A stretch of DNA of 64,000 bases from Pseudoalteromonas lipolytica (GTDB lineage Bacteria; Pseudomonadota; Gammaproteobacteria; Enterobacterales; Alteromonadaceae), in the NCBI RefSeq assembly GCF_900116435.1, contig NZ_FPAZ01000008.1, positions 124,001 to 188,000 of the forward strand, read 5' to 3'. Below the pieces are notes generated by a model. That model was not told where the DNA came from and ran no database searches. It worked only from the letters and a program-made list of their open reading frames with translations. The position numbers and the translations under genes are program-made. Of the stretch, positions 1 through 8,976 are shown piece by piece. Positions within the stretch are counted from its first letter, which is position 1, and each line of letters begins with the position of its first letter.

Positions 1-317
1 ACGATAACGAGGTGGCCAGTAAGTTGATGAGCGCCGGAGAAAAGTGCTTTGATCCTGTTTGGCAGTTGCCTTTATTCAGTCAATACAAAGCGTTATTAAA
101 GAGTGATGTGGCTGATATTGCGAACTGTGCATCAACCCCATTTGGTGGAGCTATCACTGCTGCACTTTACTTAAAAGAGTTTATCGAACCGACTACGCCT
201 TGGGTTCACTTTGACGTTATGGCGTGGAACTTACGCCCATTGCCTGGTCGTCCAGTGGGAGGGGAAGCACTCGGTATTCGTGCTGTATTTAACTACCTAC
301 AAGACCGTTTTCAATAA
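1..317 (+). CDS. M17 leucyl aminopeptidase family protein, C-terminal part (cut by window edge)
   Basis: This is the last ~105 residues of an M17-type metallo-aminopeptidase, an enzyme family that removes N-terminal residues from peptides in the cytoplasm. The frame is open from base 3 to the TAA at 315, and the GTG at 12 is not a convincing start because coding character continues upstream of it. The visible C-terminal signatures are STPFGGAITAALYLKEF, FDVMAWN and PGRPVGGEALGIRAV, which fit the M17 C-terminal catalytic domain. The metal-binding NTDAEGR region should lie to the left of the window. The gene is convergent with the VOC gene, with only 3 bases between them. Confidence 0.85.
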   Translation, partial: DNEVASKLMSAGEKCFDPVWQLPLFSQYKALLKSDVADIANCASTPFGGAITAALYLKEFIEPTTPWVHFDVMAWNLRPLPGRPVGGEALGIRAVFNYLQDRFQ

Positions 318-320
318 GTG

Positions 321-716
321 TTATATTTGATACAACTCTAACGGTAAATCATCGGGATCAGCAAAAAACGTAAATTGCTTCCCGGTGATTTCATCGACAC
401 GAATATCTTCCACATCTACACCTTGTTGTTCTAAGTACTGTTTAGCTTCCGTTATATTGGCCACTTTAAAAGCTAAATGGCGCAGTCCTTGTGCTTCAGG
501 ATAACTTGGTCTTGTGGGCGCATTTACAAATGAAAACAACTCTATTTGACTGCCGTCTGGCAGTGCAAGGTCTAGCTTGTAAGAATCACGTTCTTTTCGG
601 TACTGCTCATGGATAATTGGCAATTTTAAAATTTCAGTGTAAAAGTGTTTTGAATGCTCATAATCACTACAAATAATCGCTACATGGTGAACACCTAATA
701 ATCCGATTGTTTTCAT
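321..716 (-). CDS. VOC family protein (YaeR/GloA2-like)
   Basis: A 131-residue single-domain vicinal-oxygen-chelate protein of the YaeR/SMU1112c type. It opens with LLGVHHVAIICSDYEHS and contains LPDGSQIELFSF, GLRHLAFKV and FFADPDDLPLELYQ. The His of HHVAI, the Glu of QIELF, the His of LRHLAF and the Glu of PLELYQ occupy the four positions that normally bind the divalent metal. The family resembles glyoxalase I, but the physiological substrate is unknown. A weak SD (AAGGA) precedes the ATG. It lies downstream of the FabH-like gene on the same strand, separated from it by an intrinsic terminator, so it probably has its own promoter. Confidence 0.85.
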   Translation of the reverse strand: MKTIGLLGVHHVAIICSDYEHSKHFYTEILKLPIIHEQYRKERDSYKLDLALPDGSQIELFSFVNAPTRPSYPEAQGLRHLAFKVANITEAKQYLEQQGVDVEDIRVDEITGKQFTFFADPDDLPLELYQI

Positions 717-742
717 ATATCAACAGTATCCTTGAAACAAAA

Positions 743-765
743 AAGCGCGGACAATTGCCGCGCTT
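743..765 (-). terminator. intrinsic terminator of the FabH-like gene
   Basis: Perfect 8-bp stem AAGCGCGG / CCGCGCTT around a 7-nt loop, followed on the minus strand by a T-run (plus-strand A-run 739-744). It lies 20 bases past the stop of the FabH-like gene and before the VOC gene. Confidence 0.8.
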
Positions 766-785
766 AATTCATAATATATAGCTTG

Positions 786-1859
786 TTATTCAGCCGCTTT
801 ACATGCTGCAACAGCCGGAGCAACAAGTTCTAAGCCTGTTTTATCGCAGGGTGGAAGGCTTGCGTCTGAAATTGAGATAGGCGTTACGCGCTCGCCCCAT
901 TTAATGTAGCTTGCAGCCCACGTTAAACCGGCACCAAATGCCGCAGACATAATATTCGAGTTTGGTTTTATAAGGCCTTGCTCAACAGCTTCGCAAATCG
1001 CAATTGCAATCGTTGCAGCTGATGTATTACCGTAATCAGCAATGTTGACCATTACTTTTTCGTCAGCCACCTTTAAGCGCTGCTGAATAGCTTGAATAAT
1101 GCGTAAGTTTGCTTGGTGCGGAACAAGTACATCGATGTCATCAAGTTTTAACTGCGCTTGATTAAGCACATCATCACACGCTTCGCTCATTCCTTTAACG
1201 GCACGTTTGAAGATTTCACGGCCTTCAAATAATAAGTTAGACGGGCCAATTGGCGCGTACTTATTAAGATCGCTACCAAAATTTTCGATATGCAAAATAT
1301 CACGATCTTCGCTATCACAGCCTGTTTTAGTTGCCAATAAACCAGATGGAGTATCAGACGCTTCTAATACAACAGCGCCCGCACCATCACCAAATAATAC
1401 TGCACTGTCACGACGTTCCCAATTGATGTACCAGGTCATGCGCTCTGCTGCGATAACCACCGCTTTTTTGATCATACCAGCACGAATTTGTGCAGTAGCT
1501 GCTTGTAGTGCGTATAAAAAGCCTGAACATGCCGCGTTTGTATCCATTGCTGCTGCACCCACCGCACCAATATTCTTTTGTACAAGTGAGGCTGTATTAG
1601 CCACCATTGTTGAGGGGGTACATGTTGCGAGTAAAACAAGATCAATGTCTTTCCCATCAACACCTGCGCATGCAAGTGCGTGTTTTGCAGCGACAGTTGC
1701 TAAATCAGCAGTGCTAACGTGGCTTACACGACGAGATTTAATACCCGTACGCGTTGTGATCCATTCATCGTTAGTATCAACGATATTGCTGATTTCGTCG
1801 TTGCTAATGCTTGCTGGTGGTATACATTTACCCCAGCCAGTGATTTGGGCATAAGACAT
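786..1859 (-). CDS. 3-oxoacyl-ACP synthase III family protein (FabH-like paralogue)
   Basis: A 357-residue thiolase-fold ketosynthase III. The catalytic triad is intact: Cys111 in [13 protein letters not shown], His247 in VPHQANLRI and Asn277 in DYGNTSAAT. Enzymes of this type condense an acyl-CoA with malonyl-ACP to start fatty acid synthesis. The gene is solitary rather than inside a plsX-fabD-fabG-acpP cluster, so it is more likely a second FabH-like synthase than the housekeeping copy, possibly with different primer specificity. About 30 residues after the core (rich in Ala, Cys and Pro) extend beyond the usual FabH C-terminus. The start ATG has an AGAGAA upstream. A long antisense frame over this gene is a codon-bias shadow. 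Confidence 0.88.
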   Translation of the reverse strand: MSYAQITGWGKCIPPASISNDEISNIVDTNDEWITTRTGIKSRRVSHVSTADLATVAAKHALACAGVDGKDIDLVLLATCTPSTMVANTASLVQKNIGAVGAAAMDTNAACSGFLYALQAATAQIRAGMIKKAVVIAAERMTWYINWERRDSAVLFGDGAGAVVLEASDTPSGLLATKTGCDSEDRDILHIENFGSDLNKYAPIGPSNLLFEGREIFKRAVKGMSEACDDVLNQAQLKLDDIDVLVPHQANLRIIQAIQQRLKVADEKVMVNIADYGNTSAATIAIAICEAVEQGLIKPNSNIMSAAFGAGLTWAASYIKWGERVTPISISDASLPPCDKTGLELVAPAVAACKAAE

Positions 1860-2011
1860 AATGTGTTCTCTTTATGTGGTCAGACTTGTTAAAATTTTGC
1901 CGAAGTTATATCAAAATTCACTTGTTAAGACTAGCGTAACACACTGCTATGTCGCAAATAATGGCTTTTACTCGGTATTTAAGTTAAACCTAGTATAAAA
2001 ATGAGGCGAAT

Positions 2012-3319
2012 ATGAAAAAAATAAATCTAAAAATAGGCACCTTATCGGTACTGGTTTCTTTGTGCACATTTTCAGTGAGTGCTGACACGTTGCTGATCCA
2101 TGCAGGGAAAATGTTGGTTGGCGTTGAGCAAGCTGTAAAACAACAACAAACCATCGTGATCAAAAACGATAAAATTACAGCAATTGAAGCTGGTTATTTA
2201 ACTAAAGAGCAATTAAATCTTACAGATGCAACGATTATTGATTTAAAAAATCAGATGGTGCTCCCCGGTTTAATCGATATGCATGTGCACTTAACATTTG
2301 AACGAGATACTAAGCGAAACCCCCATCAGTGGTTAACTGAGTATGAAGCGGATGATGCTCTGCGTTCACTCAAGTATTTAAAGCGCACAGTCGACGCAGG
2401 TTTTACCTCAGTGCGTGACTTAGGCAGCCGTTATCAAGTTATTTTTCCATTAAAGCGTGCAATTGAGCGGGGTGATATACCTGGGCCAAGAATTTTTGCG
2501 GCAGGCGATATGATTACCCCAACGGGAGGGCATGCCGATATGCACGGGTACCGCCGTGATGTTAGCCAAGCCATTGGCGGTGGTTTAGGCGTGTGTAATG
2601 GCGCTGATGATTGTACTCGAGCCGTAAGAGATGTAATAAAAAGTGGGGCCGATGTCATTAAAATCACTGCCACGGGTGGGGTGTTGAGTAATACAGCTGC
2701 TGGTGTTAATCAGCAGTTTACCGATGATGAACTTACTGCAATCGTTAATACGGCTCATCATTTAGGTCGCCCAGTTACTGCACATGCACATGGCACAGAA
2801 GGTATTAAAGCGGCTTTACGGGCGGGTGTAGACTCAATTGAACATGGCTCTTTTTTAGATATAGACACTGTAAAGCTATTTAAGAAACAAGATGCGTATT
2901 TAATCCCAACATTACTCGCAGGTGCTACAGTCAAACAAGAAGTATTAGAAAACCCCAACATGCCAAAAGCAATTGCTGATAAAGTTGAGTTTGTGGCTCC
3001 AAAAATGGAGGCATCGTTTAAATTAGCGTTAAAAAATAAGGTTAAAATAGCATTTGGAACAGATTCAGGCGTATCAAAGCATGGTGATAATGCAAAGGAG
3101 TTTGAGCTACTTGTTAATTATGGCATGACACCAAAAGAAGCAATAAAATCAGCCACTGTCGAGGCCGCTAAATTATTAGGGCAAAGCGAGCACCTTGGTG
3201 ACTTGAGTGTTGGTAAACAAGCAGATATTATCAGTGTTAATATGAATGTACTTGATAACATTAGTGAACTTAGAAATGTACGCTTTGTTATGAAAGGCGG
3301 AGACGTGCTCAAACAGTAA
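2012..3319 (+). CDS. secreted metal-dependent amidohydrolase (imidazolonepropionase/prolidase-like)
   Basis: A 435-residue amidohydrolase-superfamily protein with a signal peptide (about residues 1-24, ending SVSA). Metal-centre motifs are complete: H91-x-H93 in LIDMHVHL, a candidate carbamylated Lys217 in DVIKITATGG, H258/H260 in TAHAHG, H278 in SIEHGS and Asp351 in GTDSG. Related periplasmic enzymes of this subgroup hydrolyse Xaa-Pro or N-acyl amino-acid peptides, so a role in peptide or amide scavenging in the periplasm is plausible, but the substrate cannot be read from sequence. The next gene starts 11 bases downstream, suggesting co-transcription with the DUF4440 and RegB/RegA-like genes. 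Confidence 0.85.
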   Translation: MKKINLKIGTLSVLVSLCTFSVSADTLLIHAGKMLVGVEQAVKQQQTIVIKNDKITAIEAGYLTKEQLNLTDATIIDLKNQMVLPGLIDMHVHLTFERDTKRNPHQWLTEYEADDALRSLKYLKRTVDAGFTSVRDLGSRYQVIFPLKRAIERGDIPGPRIFAAGDMITPTGGHADMHGYRRDVSQAIGGGLGVCNGADDCTRAVRDVIKSGADVIKITATGGVLSNTAAGVNQQFTDDELTAIVNTAHHLGRPVTAHAHGTEGIKAALRAGVDSIEHGSFLDIDTVKLFKKQDAYLIPTLLAGATVKQEVLENPNMPKAIADKVEFVAPKMEASFKLALKNKVKIAFGTDSGVSKHGDNAKEFELLVNYGMTPKEAIKSATVEAAKLLGQSEHLGDLSVGKQADIISVNMNVLDNISELRNVRFVMKGGDVLKQ

Positions 3320-3330
3320 GGGTAACTACG

Positions 3331-3735
3331 ATGAGCGGTAAAATTAAAGCGACGTTATTTAATCAGCTCATTGAGGCTGAAAGGCAATTGCTAGAACCTG
3401 AGATCCGTCAGTCTGCAGATGCACTCGATGCGTTGCTCGATGATGACTTTATTGAAATTTCAGCTAATGGCACGTCGTTTAATAAGTTTCAGGTTTTAAC
3501 ACGTTTACCGACTGAAGTCGTTCCTCAGTTTTATAATCAACACTTTAAAGGGCGGATGCTGAGTGATGAGATTGCCCAATTGAGTTATCAAGCTGCTTTT
3601 AGGCGTTCCGCCCGTGCTGAGTTTAATTATTCAATTCGCATGTCGCTATGGCGCTTTAATGGTCAACAATGGCAAATGGTGTTTCATCAAGGAACACCTT
3701 GCGCTCCCTTTACTATTTCTATGGATGACGATTAA
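3331..3735 (+). CDS. DUF4440 (NTF2-like) protein
   Basis: A 134-residue protein with the alpha+beta cone pattern of DUF4440/SnoaL-like proteins: an N-terminal helix with EAERQLLEPEIRQS, then LLDDDFIEISANG (the usual L-x-D-DFxEI-x-x-G signature) and a final WQMVFHQGTP strand. Members are small ligand-binding or orphan proteins and no activity can be assigned. A good SD (AAGGG) precedes the ATG. It sits between the amidohydrolase and the sensor kinase with short gaps (11 and 17 bases), consistent with one operon. Confidence 0.78.
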   Translation: MSGKIKATLFNQLIEAERQLLEPEIRQSADALDALLDDDFIEISANGTSFNKFQVLTRLPTEVVPQFYNQHFKGRMLSDEIAQLSYQAAFRRSARAEFNYSIRMSLWRFNGQQWQMVFHQGTPCAPFTISMDDD

Positions 3736-3752
3736 GTCTCTTAACGCTTTTT

Positions 3753-4961
3753 ATGCAAACTGATCCGGCGATTAGCCGCTTACTTACTTTAAGAAGTGCA
3801 GCTATTGCTGTGCAATTTTTTGCTGTTGTTTCGGTATACTTTTTATTTGATTATCAAGTTGCCATCTTCCCTTTACTGGCTGTGATTAGTGTAGAAGCAC
3901 TGTTCCAATTGCTCAGTATTTTAGCGTATCGCAAAGTGAACCACGCGAAACCGATTGCCGTGTTGATGCAGTTGACTGCTGATATCTTATTTTTATCGAT
4001 ATTGCTGTCTTTGAGTGGGGGCGCCACGAACGCATTTGTGTCGCTGTTACTTTTACCAATTATGATTGCTGCCGTGTCGGTTAATGGTAAAGGATTAGCT
4101 TATATAGCTGGGCTTGCCATCGCGGCGTATAGCTATTTGCTGTTTAAAATGCCTGATCACAGTATGCATCAAATCGACATGACTCATCACTTTATTGGGA
4201 TGTGGGTTAACTTCGTGATAAGTGTGATTGTAATTGCATTTATAATCGGTGCGCTAAATCGGACGATTAAAGCACGCGATGCCACTATAGCAAGAGGCCG
4301 AGAGCAGCAGCTCAGGCACGAGCAATTGTTAACATTAGATGGTGCAGCTGCACAAATTACCCATCAGTTAGCAAGTCCTATAGCAAACCTGCAATTTCTT
4401 TACGAAGAGCTTAAAGAGCAGCAAGCTGACGACCCCATTATACAAGAAATGGCCAAGCCATTGGAGCAGTGCAATGAGCAACTAGCGCATTTTAGAGCGC
4501 TATCATCTGCGCTTAGAACAGGTAAAACGCAAACAATAATACCGGTCGATGTGCTGCAAAAAGAAATAGCAGATGCTGCATTATTACATCATCCAGAACA
4601 CACGCTTGAATGGTTAAATGAACCACCTAAATGCACTATTCTGAGTGATGCAATGTTATTACCCGCTATTTTGAATTTGCTACAAAATGCAGTATTAGCA
4701 AACAATCAGCAGCACTCTCACATAGAAGCTCGTTGGCAGTTTAACGCGGATTCGGTTTCTTTATCTTTACGTGATTTTGGTCAAGGTTTAAGTGAGCAAC
4801 AAATGGCAGCATTAGGGGGTCAACTTATGCCGAGTCAACATGGTATGGGGATGGCAGTAATGCTTTCTAATGTGACTTTGGAACGCTTAGAAGGCTCACT
4901 TACAGTGAGTAATCATAAAGAGCAGGGGGCTGTAGCTACAATCACCCTGAAAGTGGCATGA
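3753..4961 (+). CDS. RegB/PrrB/ActS-like membrane sensor histidine kinase
   Basis: A 402-residue kinase with six predicted membrane helices (about residues 12-170) followed by a dimerisation/phosphoacceptor helix and an ATPase domain. The N-terminal segment SLSGGATNAFVS (around 86-97) matches the conserved quinone-region motif of RegB-type redox sensors. His204 in QITHQLASPIANL is the phosphoacceptor. The N box is LNLLQNAVLAN (Asn312), and G boxes follow in DFGQGL and HGMGMA. Cys240 (EQCNEQ) lies in the linker between H and N boxes, roughly where RegB carries its redox-sensitive Cys, but this alignment is only by eye. The stop overlaps the start of the response regulator by 4 bases (ATGA). 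Confidence 0.85.
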   Translation: MQTDPAISRLLTLRSAAIAVQFFAVVSVYFLFDYQVAIFPLLAVISVEALFQLLSILAYRKVNHAKPIAVLMQLTADILFLSILLSLSGGATNAFVSLLLLPIMIAAVSVNGKGLAYIAGLAIAAYSYLLFKMPDHSMHQIDMTHHFIGMWVNFVISVIVIAFIIGALNRTIKARDATIARGREQQLRHEQLLTLDGAAAQITHQLASPIANLQFLYEELKEQQADDPIIQEMAKPLEQCNEQLAHFRALSSALRTGKTQTIIPVDVLQKEIADAALLHHPEHTLEWLNEPPKCTILSDAMLLPAILNLLQNAVLANNQQHSHIEARWQFNADSVSLSLRDFGQGLSEQQMAALGGQLMPSQHGMGMAVMLSNVTLERLEGSLTVSNHKEQGAVATITLKVA

Positions 4962-5491
4962 ATTTATTAATAATCGAAGACGACATTAATCTAGCCAACA
5001 CGCTAGCCAGACGCTTTACAAAACATGGCTTTTGTTGTCAGCTTGCCCACAGTTGTCAGCAAGCAATTGACATTTGTAGTGCTTTTTCACCCAGTCATTT
5101 TTTAGTCGATTTAAAGTTAAAAGATGAAAATGGCTTAACGTTAATAAAGCCAATGCGCCAGCAATTTCCGCGTTCACGCATTATCCTTCTAACAGGCTTT
5201 GCAAGTATTGCCAGTGCGGTTGAAGCGATTCGTCTCGGTGCAGATGATTATTTACCCAAACCCGTCGATTTTGTATCGTTATTGAGAACATTACTTGAGG
5301 GCAGTGAGGCAGAGCAACCTACCCATACTCTGCCACAAACACAAATAATGTCGCCAGAACGACTCGAATGGGAACATATTCAACACGTATTGCATCGTAA
5401 TCATGGCAATATATCTGAAACAGCAAGGCAGTTGAACATGCACAGACGAACCTTACAACGTAAACTTCAAAAGAAACCCGTTCAGCAATAA
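4958..5491 (+). CDS. RegA/PrrA/ActR-like response regulator
   Basis: A 177-residue two-domain regulator. The receiver domain has the acidic pair in IIEDD, phospho-acceptor Asp51 in FLVDLKLKDENGL, the Thr of LLTGFAS and the Lys of YLPKPV. A short Fis-type helix-turn-helix at the C-terminus (ISETARQLNMHRRTLQRKLQK) is characteristic of the RegA/PrrA/ActR group. Those proteins control respiratory and redox genes in response to their RegB partner. The 4-base overlap with the upstream kinase indicates translational coupling. Target genes in this organism are unknown. Confidence 0.87.
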   Translation: MNLLIIEDDINLANTLARRFTKHGFCCQLAHSCQQAIDICSAFSPSHFLVDLKLKDENGLTLIKPMRQQFPRSRIILLTGFASIASAVEAIRLGADDYLPKPVDFVSLLRTLLEGSEAEQPTHTLPQTQIMSPERLEWEHIQHVLHRNHGNISETARQLNMHRRTLQRKLQKKPVQQ

Positions 5492-5642
5492 AGATGATAT
5501 TTAAGTATTGTTAAATTAAGTAGCACAACATAAAAAAGGTATTTAGTATTAGAACCAAATACCACTCGTCACATTTGATTTGCTGCTTTGGGATTCCTTA
5601 ACTAAAGTCAAATTAACCCTATTGGTTGTATGAGTCTGGTGT

Positions 5643-6047
5643 ATGGATTTTTCTCAACTGAATTTTTTTGCCGTATTTCTTGCTGCGCTTGCTTCTTTTC
5701 TTCTTGGGGCTGTTTGGTATTCTCCGTGGCTTTTTAAACGCATTTGGATGGAGAGCTGCGGTTTAACAGAACTTGATCTTCAGCAAATCAATCATGTCAT
5801 GGTGTTTGGTGGCAGTTTTGTGCTGTGCCTATTAATTGCTTTAAGTTTATCTTTATTTATTGGTAGCAATGTTAATGTAGGCGTTGCCGTAGGCACAGGG
5901 TTTATAATCGGTTTATGTTGGGTAAGTTGCGCACTTGGCATTGGTTATATTTTTGAGCAACGACCCCTTAAATTGTTTTTAGTGAACGCTGGCTATTCTA
6001 TTTTACAGTTCTCTTTAACGGGTTTGGTTTTGGGGCTTTGGCCATAG
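5643..6047 (+). CDS. DUF1761 membrane protein
   Basis: A 134-residue integral membrane protein with about four hydrophobic helices. It shows the DUF1761 pattern: an N-terminal helix with LLGAVWYSPWLFKRIW (GxxWYSPxLF is typical), a central GTGFIIGLCWV segment and a C-terminal NAGYSILQFSLTGLVLGLW segment. The function of the family is unknown. It has its own upstream gap of 151 bases in which I see only a weak 7-bp hairpin without a T-run. Confidence 0.8.
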   Translation: MDFSQLNFFAVFLAALASFLLGAVWYSPWLFKRIWMESCGLTELDLQQINHVMVFGGSFVLCLLIALSLSLFIGSNVNVGVAVGTGFIIGLCWVSCALGIGYIFEQRPLKLFLVNAGYSILQFSLTGLVLGLWP

Positions 6048-6090
6048 ACATGGTAGCATGCGTTTTTTAATCGCGTTTAGTGTGGAGTTT

Positions 6091-6342
6091 ATGGCTAAAC
6101 CCAATAAAAAAGGCCCGACGAAAACCGTTGATATATTTTGTAGTCAGTGCAAGTGCCAATTATTTAAATACCGCAAAGGCGGCAAAGGTGCATTAGTTAA
6201 GTGCTTTGTTGAACGTATAAGCCAAAATTTTACAGCACAGACGGGTGTTTGCCCGCAGTGCCATCGTCATTTTGCCCGCGAAACAATGATAAGAGGCACA
6301 CCCGCATTAAAAATTATTGGCGGTAAAGTGACGCATAAGTAG
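6091..6342 (+). CDS. small zinc-ribbon-like protein
   Basis: An 83-residue basic protein. I chose the ATG at 6091 because GTGGAG stands just upstream, whereas the earlier in-frame ATG at 6058 would add 11 hydrophobic residues without an SD. Two CxxC knuckles, FCSQCKCQ and VCPQCHRHF, are separated by ~40 residues and probably bind one zinc ion. The N-terminus is Lys-rich (KPNKKGPTK). I do not recognise a named family; small zinc-ribbon proteins of this kind may bind RNA or protein, but that is only a guess. Confidence 0.65.
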   Translation: MAKPNKKGPTKTVDIFCSQCKCQLFKYRKGGKGALVKCFVERISQNFTAQTGVCPQCHRHFARETMIRGTPALKIIGGKVTHK

Positions 6343-6494
6343 CTTATACATAGAATGCGGACATTTATCCTCGTTTAAGTTATCTGCTTTGATACCATTG
6401 TTCGGTTTGCTGTTTCAATGAATGAAAACAACCCTCCCCATGGATTGGGCCAGTTGTTTGGGTATAAACAAATGAACAATATGGATTCACGTAC

Positions 6495-6767
6495 GTGATA
6501 GCACTTTTATTTGATATTATTGGTATGACGGGTACTTTCTTGGTAGTAGGTGCCTTTTTCATGTTACAACTAAATAAAGCATCCCCGACAGGGCTTGTGT
6601 ATAACATGATGAACTTAACTGGCGCGGTGCTGCTGTTAATTAGTTTGTGTTATAACTTTAACTTGGCCAGCTTTGTCATTGAAATATTTTGGATTGCGGC
6701 ATCATTGATTGGCTTATACAAATATTTAAAAACTAAGCGCAGTGAGCGTGTTAAGCAGTTTAGCTAA
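6495..6767 (+). CDS. CBU_0592-like small membrane protein
   Basis: A 90-residue protein with three hydrophobic segments. It matches the CBU_0592-like pattern: IGMTGTFLVVGAFFMLQLNK, then YNMMNLTGAVLLLISL and an FVIEIFWIAASLIGLYKYLK segment. Function is unknown. The start is a GTG; the frame is closed by a stop 30 bases upstream and no ATG lies in between, so GTG 6495 gives the only version with a complete first helix. A clear terminator follows. Confidence 0.7.
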   Translation: MIALLFDIIGMTGTFLVVGAFFMLQLNKASPTGLVYNMMNLTGAVLLLISLCYNFNLASFVIEIFWIAASLIGLYKYLKTKRSERVKQFS

Positions 6768-6793
6768 ATGAGACGTTAAACTAATGATACAAG

Positions 6794-6826
6794 AGCCCAT
6801 AACTATAAAGTACATGGGCTTTTTTA
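6794..6826 (+). terminator. intrinsic terminator after the CBU_0592-like gene
   Basis: Stem AGCCCAT (6794-6800) / ATGGGCT (6814-6820) with a 13-nt loop, followed by a T-run on the plus strand. Confidence 0.75.
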
Positions 6827-6927
6827 TTACACCAAGTACAGAGCGTCAAAGACTGTATAAAATTAAGTGAATTGGTATAAAAAGATTGCAAGCTTACCCA
6901 TCTTTTGTATTAATAGTGTAAACAGAG

Positions 6928-6942
6928 TGTTGCAGTGCAACA
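6928..6942. promoter_or_regulatory. 15-bp perfect palindrome upstream of the TonB receptor
   Basis: TGTTGCA-G-TGCAACA is a perfect inverted repeat ending 29 bases before the chosen ATG of the receptor gene. Position and symmetry suggest an operator, or a leader hairpin. The cognate regulator is unknown. Confidence 0.5.
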
Positions 6943-6971
6943 TTTAATCATTATTACGGGTGTCTCGCAGC

Positions 6972-8954
6972 ATGAAGTTTTTACTATGTTCAACACTTTT
7001 TTTAATCGCAAATTCCCCAGCAGCGCTATTCGGCGCAGAAGCTTCTGAAGATGAAGATTTATTTTCACTAAGTTTTGAAGATTTACTCGATGTACATGTT
7101 GATATTGCGAGTAAAACAGCGGAAACCCTGTCATCAGTTCCTTCAACAATGAGCGTGTTTAGCCGTCAGCAAATTCAAGCGCTCGGTGTTGATAATGCGT
7201 ATGAAGTGATGAATTTTGTTGCGGGTATGCAATCAACCCGCGGTGATTGGGTAGGGGCTGTGCCTAAAGATCATGCCCGAGGAGTATACCTAGATAGTGG
7301 TAATGTGTTGGTGATGATCAACGGTGAGCGCGTCAATGAATCATCATTTGGTAAGGCTTCGGTCTACATGCCTTACATACCTATTGAGGTAATAGAAAAA
7401 ATAGAGTTTATTCGTGGGCCGGGCTCTGCTTTATACGGTAGTAACGCCTTTTTAGGTGTGATGAATATTGTCACGACAAAAGAGCGTAATGCATTACAGG
7501 CTGTAGCAGGCAACAATGGTCGTTACGGAGCAACAGCACAGTTTTATAAGCATTTTAGTGACACGGTGTCGGCGTATGCGACGTTATCATACGAAAGTAA
7601 ATCGGGTGAACGCTACCCACAAGACGTAAAAGACCCTCTAAAAGCGGTGTATATTGAGGCAGGGTTAGATTATAAAAAACTTTCACTTCATACACGTTAC
7701 AATGAAACGCAACTTGATGAGTTTTTAAATCTTGCCGGTTATTCGAAACAAAACCAACACACCAGTGATAATACGTTTATAGGCATTAAATATAATTGGC
7801 TTAATACCGATAAATTCAAGCTAGATAGTCATTACTCTTACAGTAAACATGCAATATCAACGGCTGGGTTGATTGCTGAATTTGACGATATGCCAGACTT
7901 TTTATTAGGGCCCGATTGGCAAACCTATGACAGTAAATTTTCAACAGAATTAAGTTATCAGCTTGATAATCAATGGCAATTAGCTGCAGGCGTTGAATAT
8001 GCTGAGGCAAAGCAGCAAAAAGCCGATGTACGTACTAACTATTATGACAGTGACTCACAACAAGTTATCCTCGCGCCTGCTTATTATCAAAATGGGATTG
8101 TACGTATTAAAGATTTTCCTTTATTTGCGTCATTAAAGTATACCTTTGAAACGGTGAGTGCTTACGGGCAATTAAAGATTCCATTTTCTGACTCGTTCAC
8201 GTTCTTTATAGGGGCACGCTATGATGATGTTAAAGATATCGACAGTAAATTATCACCTCGATTAGCAAGCATTTACGAAATTAATCAGTCACATACATTA
8301 AAGCTTCAATATGGCGAATCGTTCAGAACACCGGTGACGAATGAACTTTTTTCTAATGACTCTGTGACGAAAGGTAATCCATCATTACAATCTGAATCAG
8401 TTAAAACCACTGAACTTGTTTGGCACTATCAAAACGCGACACTTCAAACAAATGCGGTACTTTTCTATAATGAACTTAATGACTTTATTGAGACTGTGCC
8501 CTTTCAAGGCAGTGACACACTGTTCACTTTTGAAAACTCACTCAACACTGATAACCGTGGTTTAGAGCTGGATGCTACATGGCAATATAATAAAAAATTT
8601 GCGCTTACGGGAACCTATACACACTATTTCCATGAGCCGATAAATGCCAGTTTTAAACGCTTTGCCAGCTTAGTTACCCGTTATAACTTAAACGATAGTT
8701 GGCAGCTAAGCCTAAACATTTTATGGCGTGACCAAGTGAATGCGGCTTCATTAAACGGTGATGAGTTTAACCAATCGGCTTATAGTTTATTAGGAGGCAC
8801 GGTTAAATGGCAATTGAATACGCATAGTCATTTAATGTTTAAGGCTGAAAACGTATTGGGTAAAAACTATAACGTGTTTGATCCACGTGTTGAGAATGGC
8901 TCTGTCGCTGGTACAACAGAAGAATTATCGCTACACTACCAAATCAATTTCTAG
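6972..8954 (+). CDS. TonB-dependent outer-membrane receptor
   Basis: A ~660-residue TonB-dependent receptor. I prefer ATG 6972, which yields a clean signal peptide (MKFLLCSTLFLIANSPAALFG), over the GTG at 6960. A plug domain (about residues 45-165) contains VMINGERVNE and IEFIRGPGSALYGSNAFLGVMNIVT, the classical plug signatures. It is followed by a ~22-strand barrel ending in the C-terminal aromatic residue of LHYQINF. Such receptors import scarce or large ligands (ferric siderophores, cobalamin, oligosaccharides, chelates) with TonB energy. It lies 22 bases upstream of the DctB-like kinase and is co-directional, which suggests a ligand connected to the carboxylate uptake system that the kinase controls. 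Confidence 0.88.
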   Translation: MKFLLCSTLFLIANSPAALFGAEASEDEDLFSLSFEDLLDVHVDIASKTAETLSSVPSTMSVFSRQQIQALGVDNAYEVMNFVAGMQSTRGDWVGAVPKDHARGVYLDSGNVLVMINGERVNESSFGKASVYMPYIPIEVIEKIEFIRGPGSALYGSNAFLGVMNIVTTKERNALQAVAGNNGRYGATAQFYKHFSDTVSAYATLSYESKSGERYPQDVKDPLKAVYIEAGLDYKKLSLHTRYNETQLDEFLNLAGYSKQNQHTSDNTFIGIKYNWLNTDKFKLDSHYSYSKHAISTAGLIAEFDDMPDFLLGPDWQTYDSKFSTELSYQLDNQWQLAAGVEYAEAKQQKADVRTNYYDSDSQQVILAPAYYQNGIVRIKDFPLFASLKYTFETVSAYGQLKIPFSDSFTFFIGARYDDVKDIDSKLSPRLASIYEINQSHTLKLQYGESFRTPVTNELFSNDSVTKGNPSLQSESVKTTELVWHYQNATLQTNAVLFYNELNDFIETVPFQGSDTLFTFENSLNTDNRGLELDATWQYNKKFALTGTYTHYFHEPINASFKRFASLVTRYNLNDSWQLSLNILWRDQVNAASLNGDEFNQSAYSLLGGTVKWQLNTHSHLMFKAENVLGKNYNVFDPRVENGSVAGTTEELSLHYQINF

Positions 8955-8976
8955 CAGTGTCGTGTTTAAGGTCTGA

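Noticed and set aside
1207..1854. Long plus-strand ORF of 215 codons
   Set aside because: It lies wholly antisense to the FabH-like gene, whose catalytic motifs are intact. The translation is low-complexity Ser/Ala/Thr typical of a codon-bias shadow.
5538..5563. Hairpin GGTATTT/AAATACC after the RegA-like gene
   Set aside because: Only 7 bp, AT-rich, no T-run; too weak to call a terminator.
6854..6890. TTGG...TTGC sequence upstream of the TonB receptor as a sigma-54 promoter
   Set aside because: The GG-to-GC spacing is 12 bases rather than the required 10.
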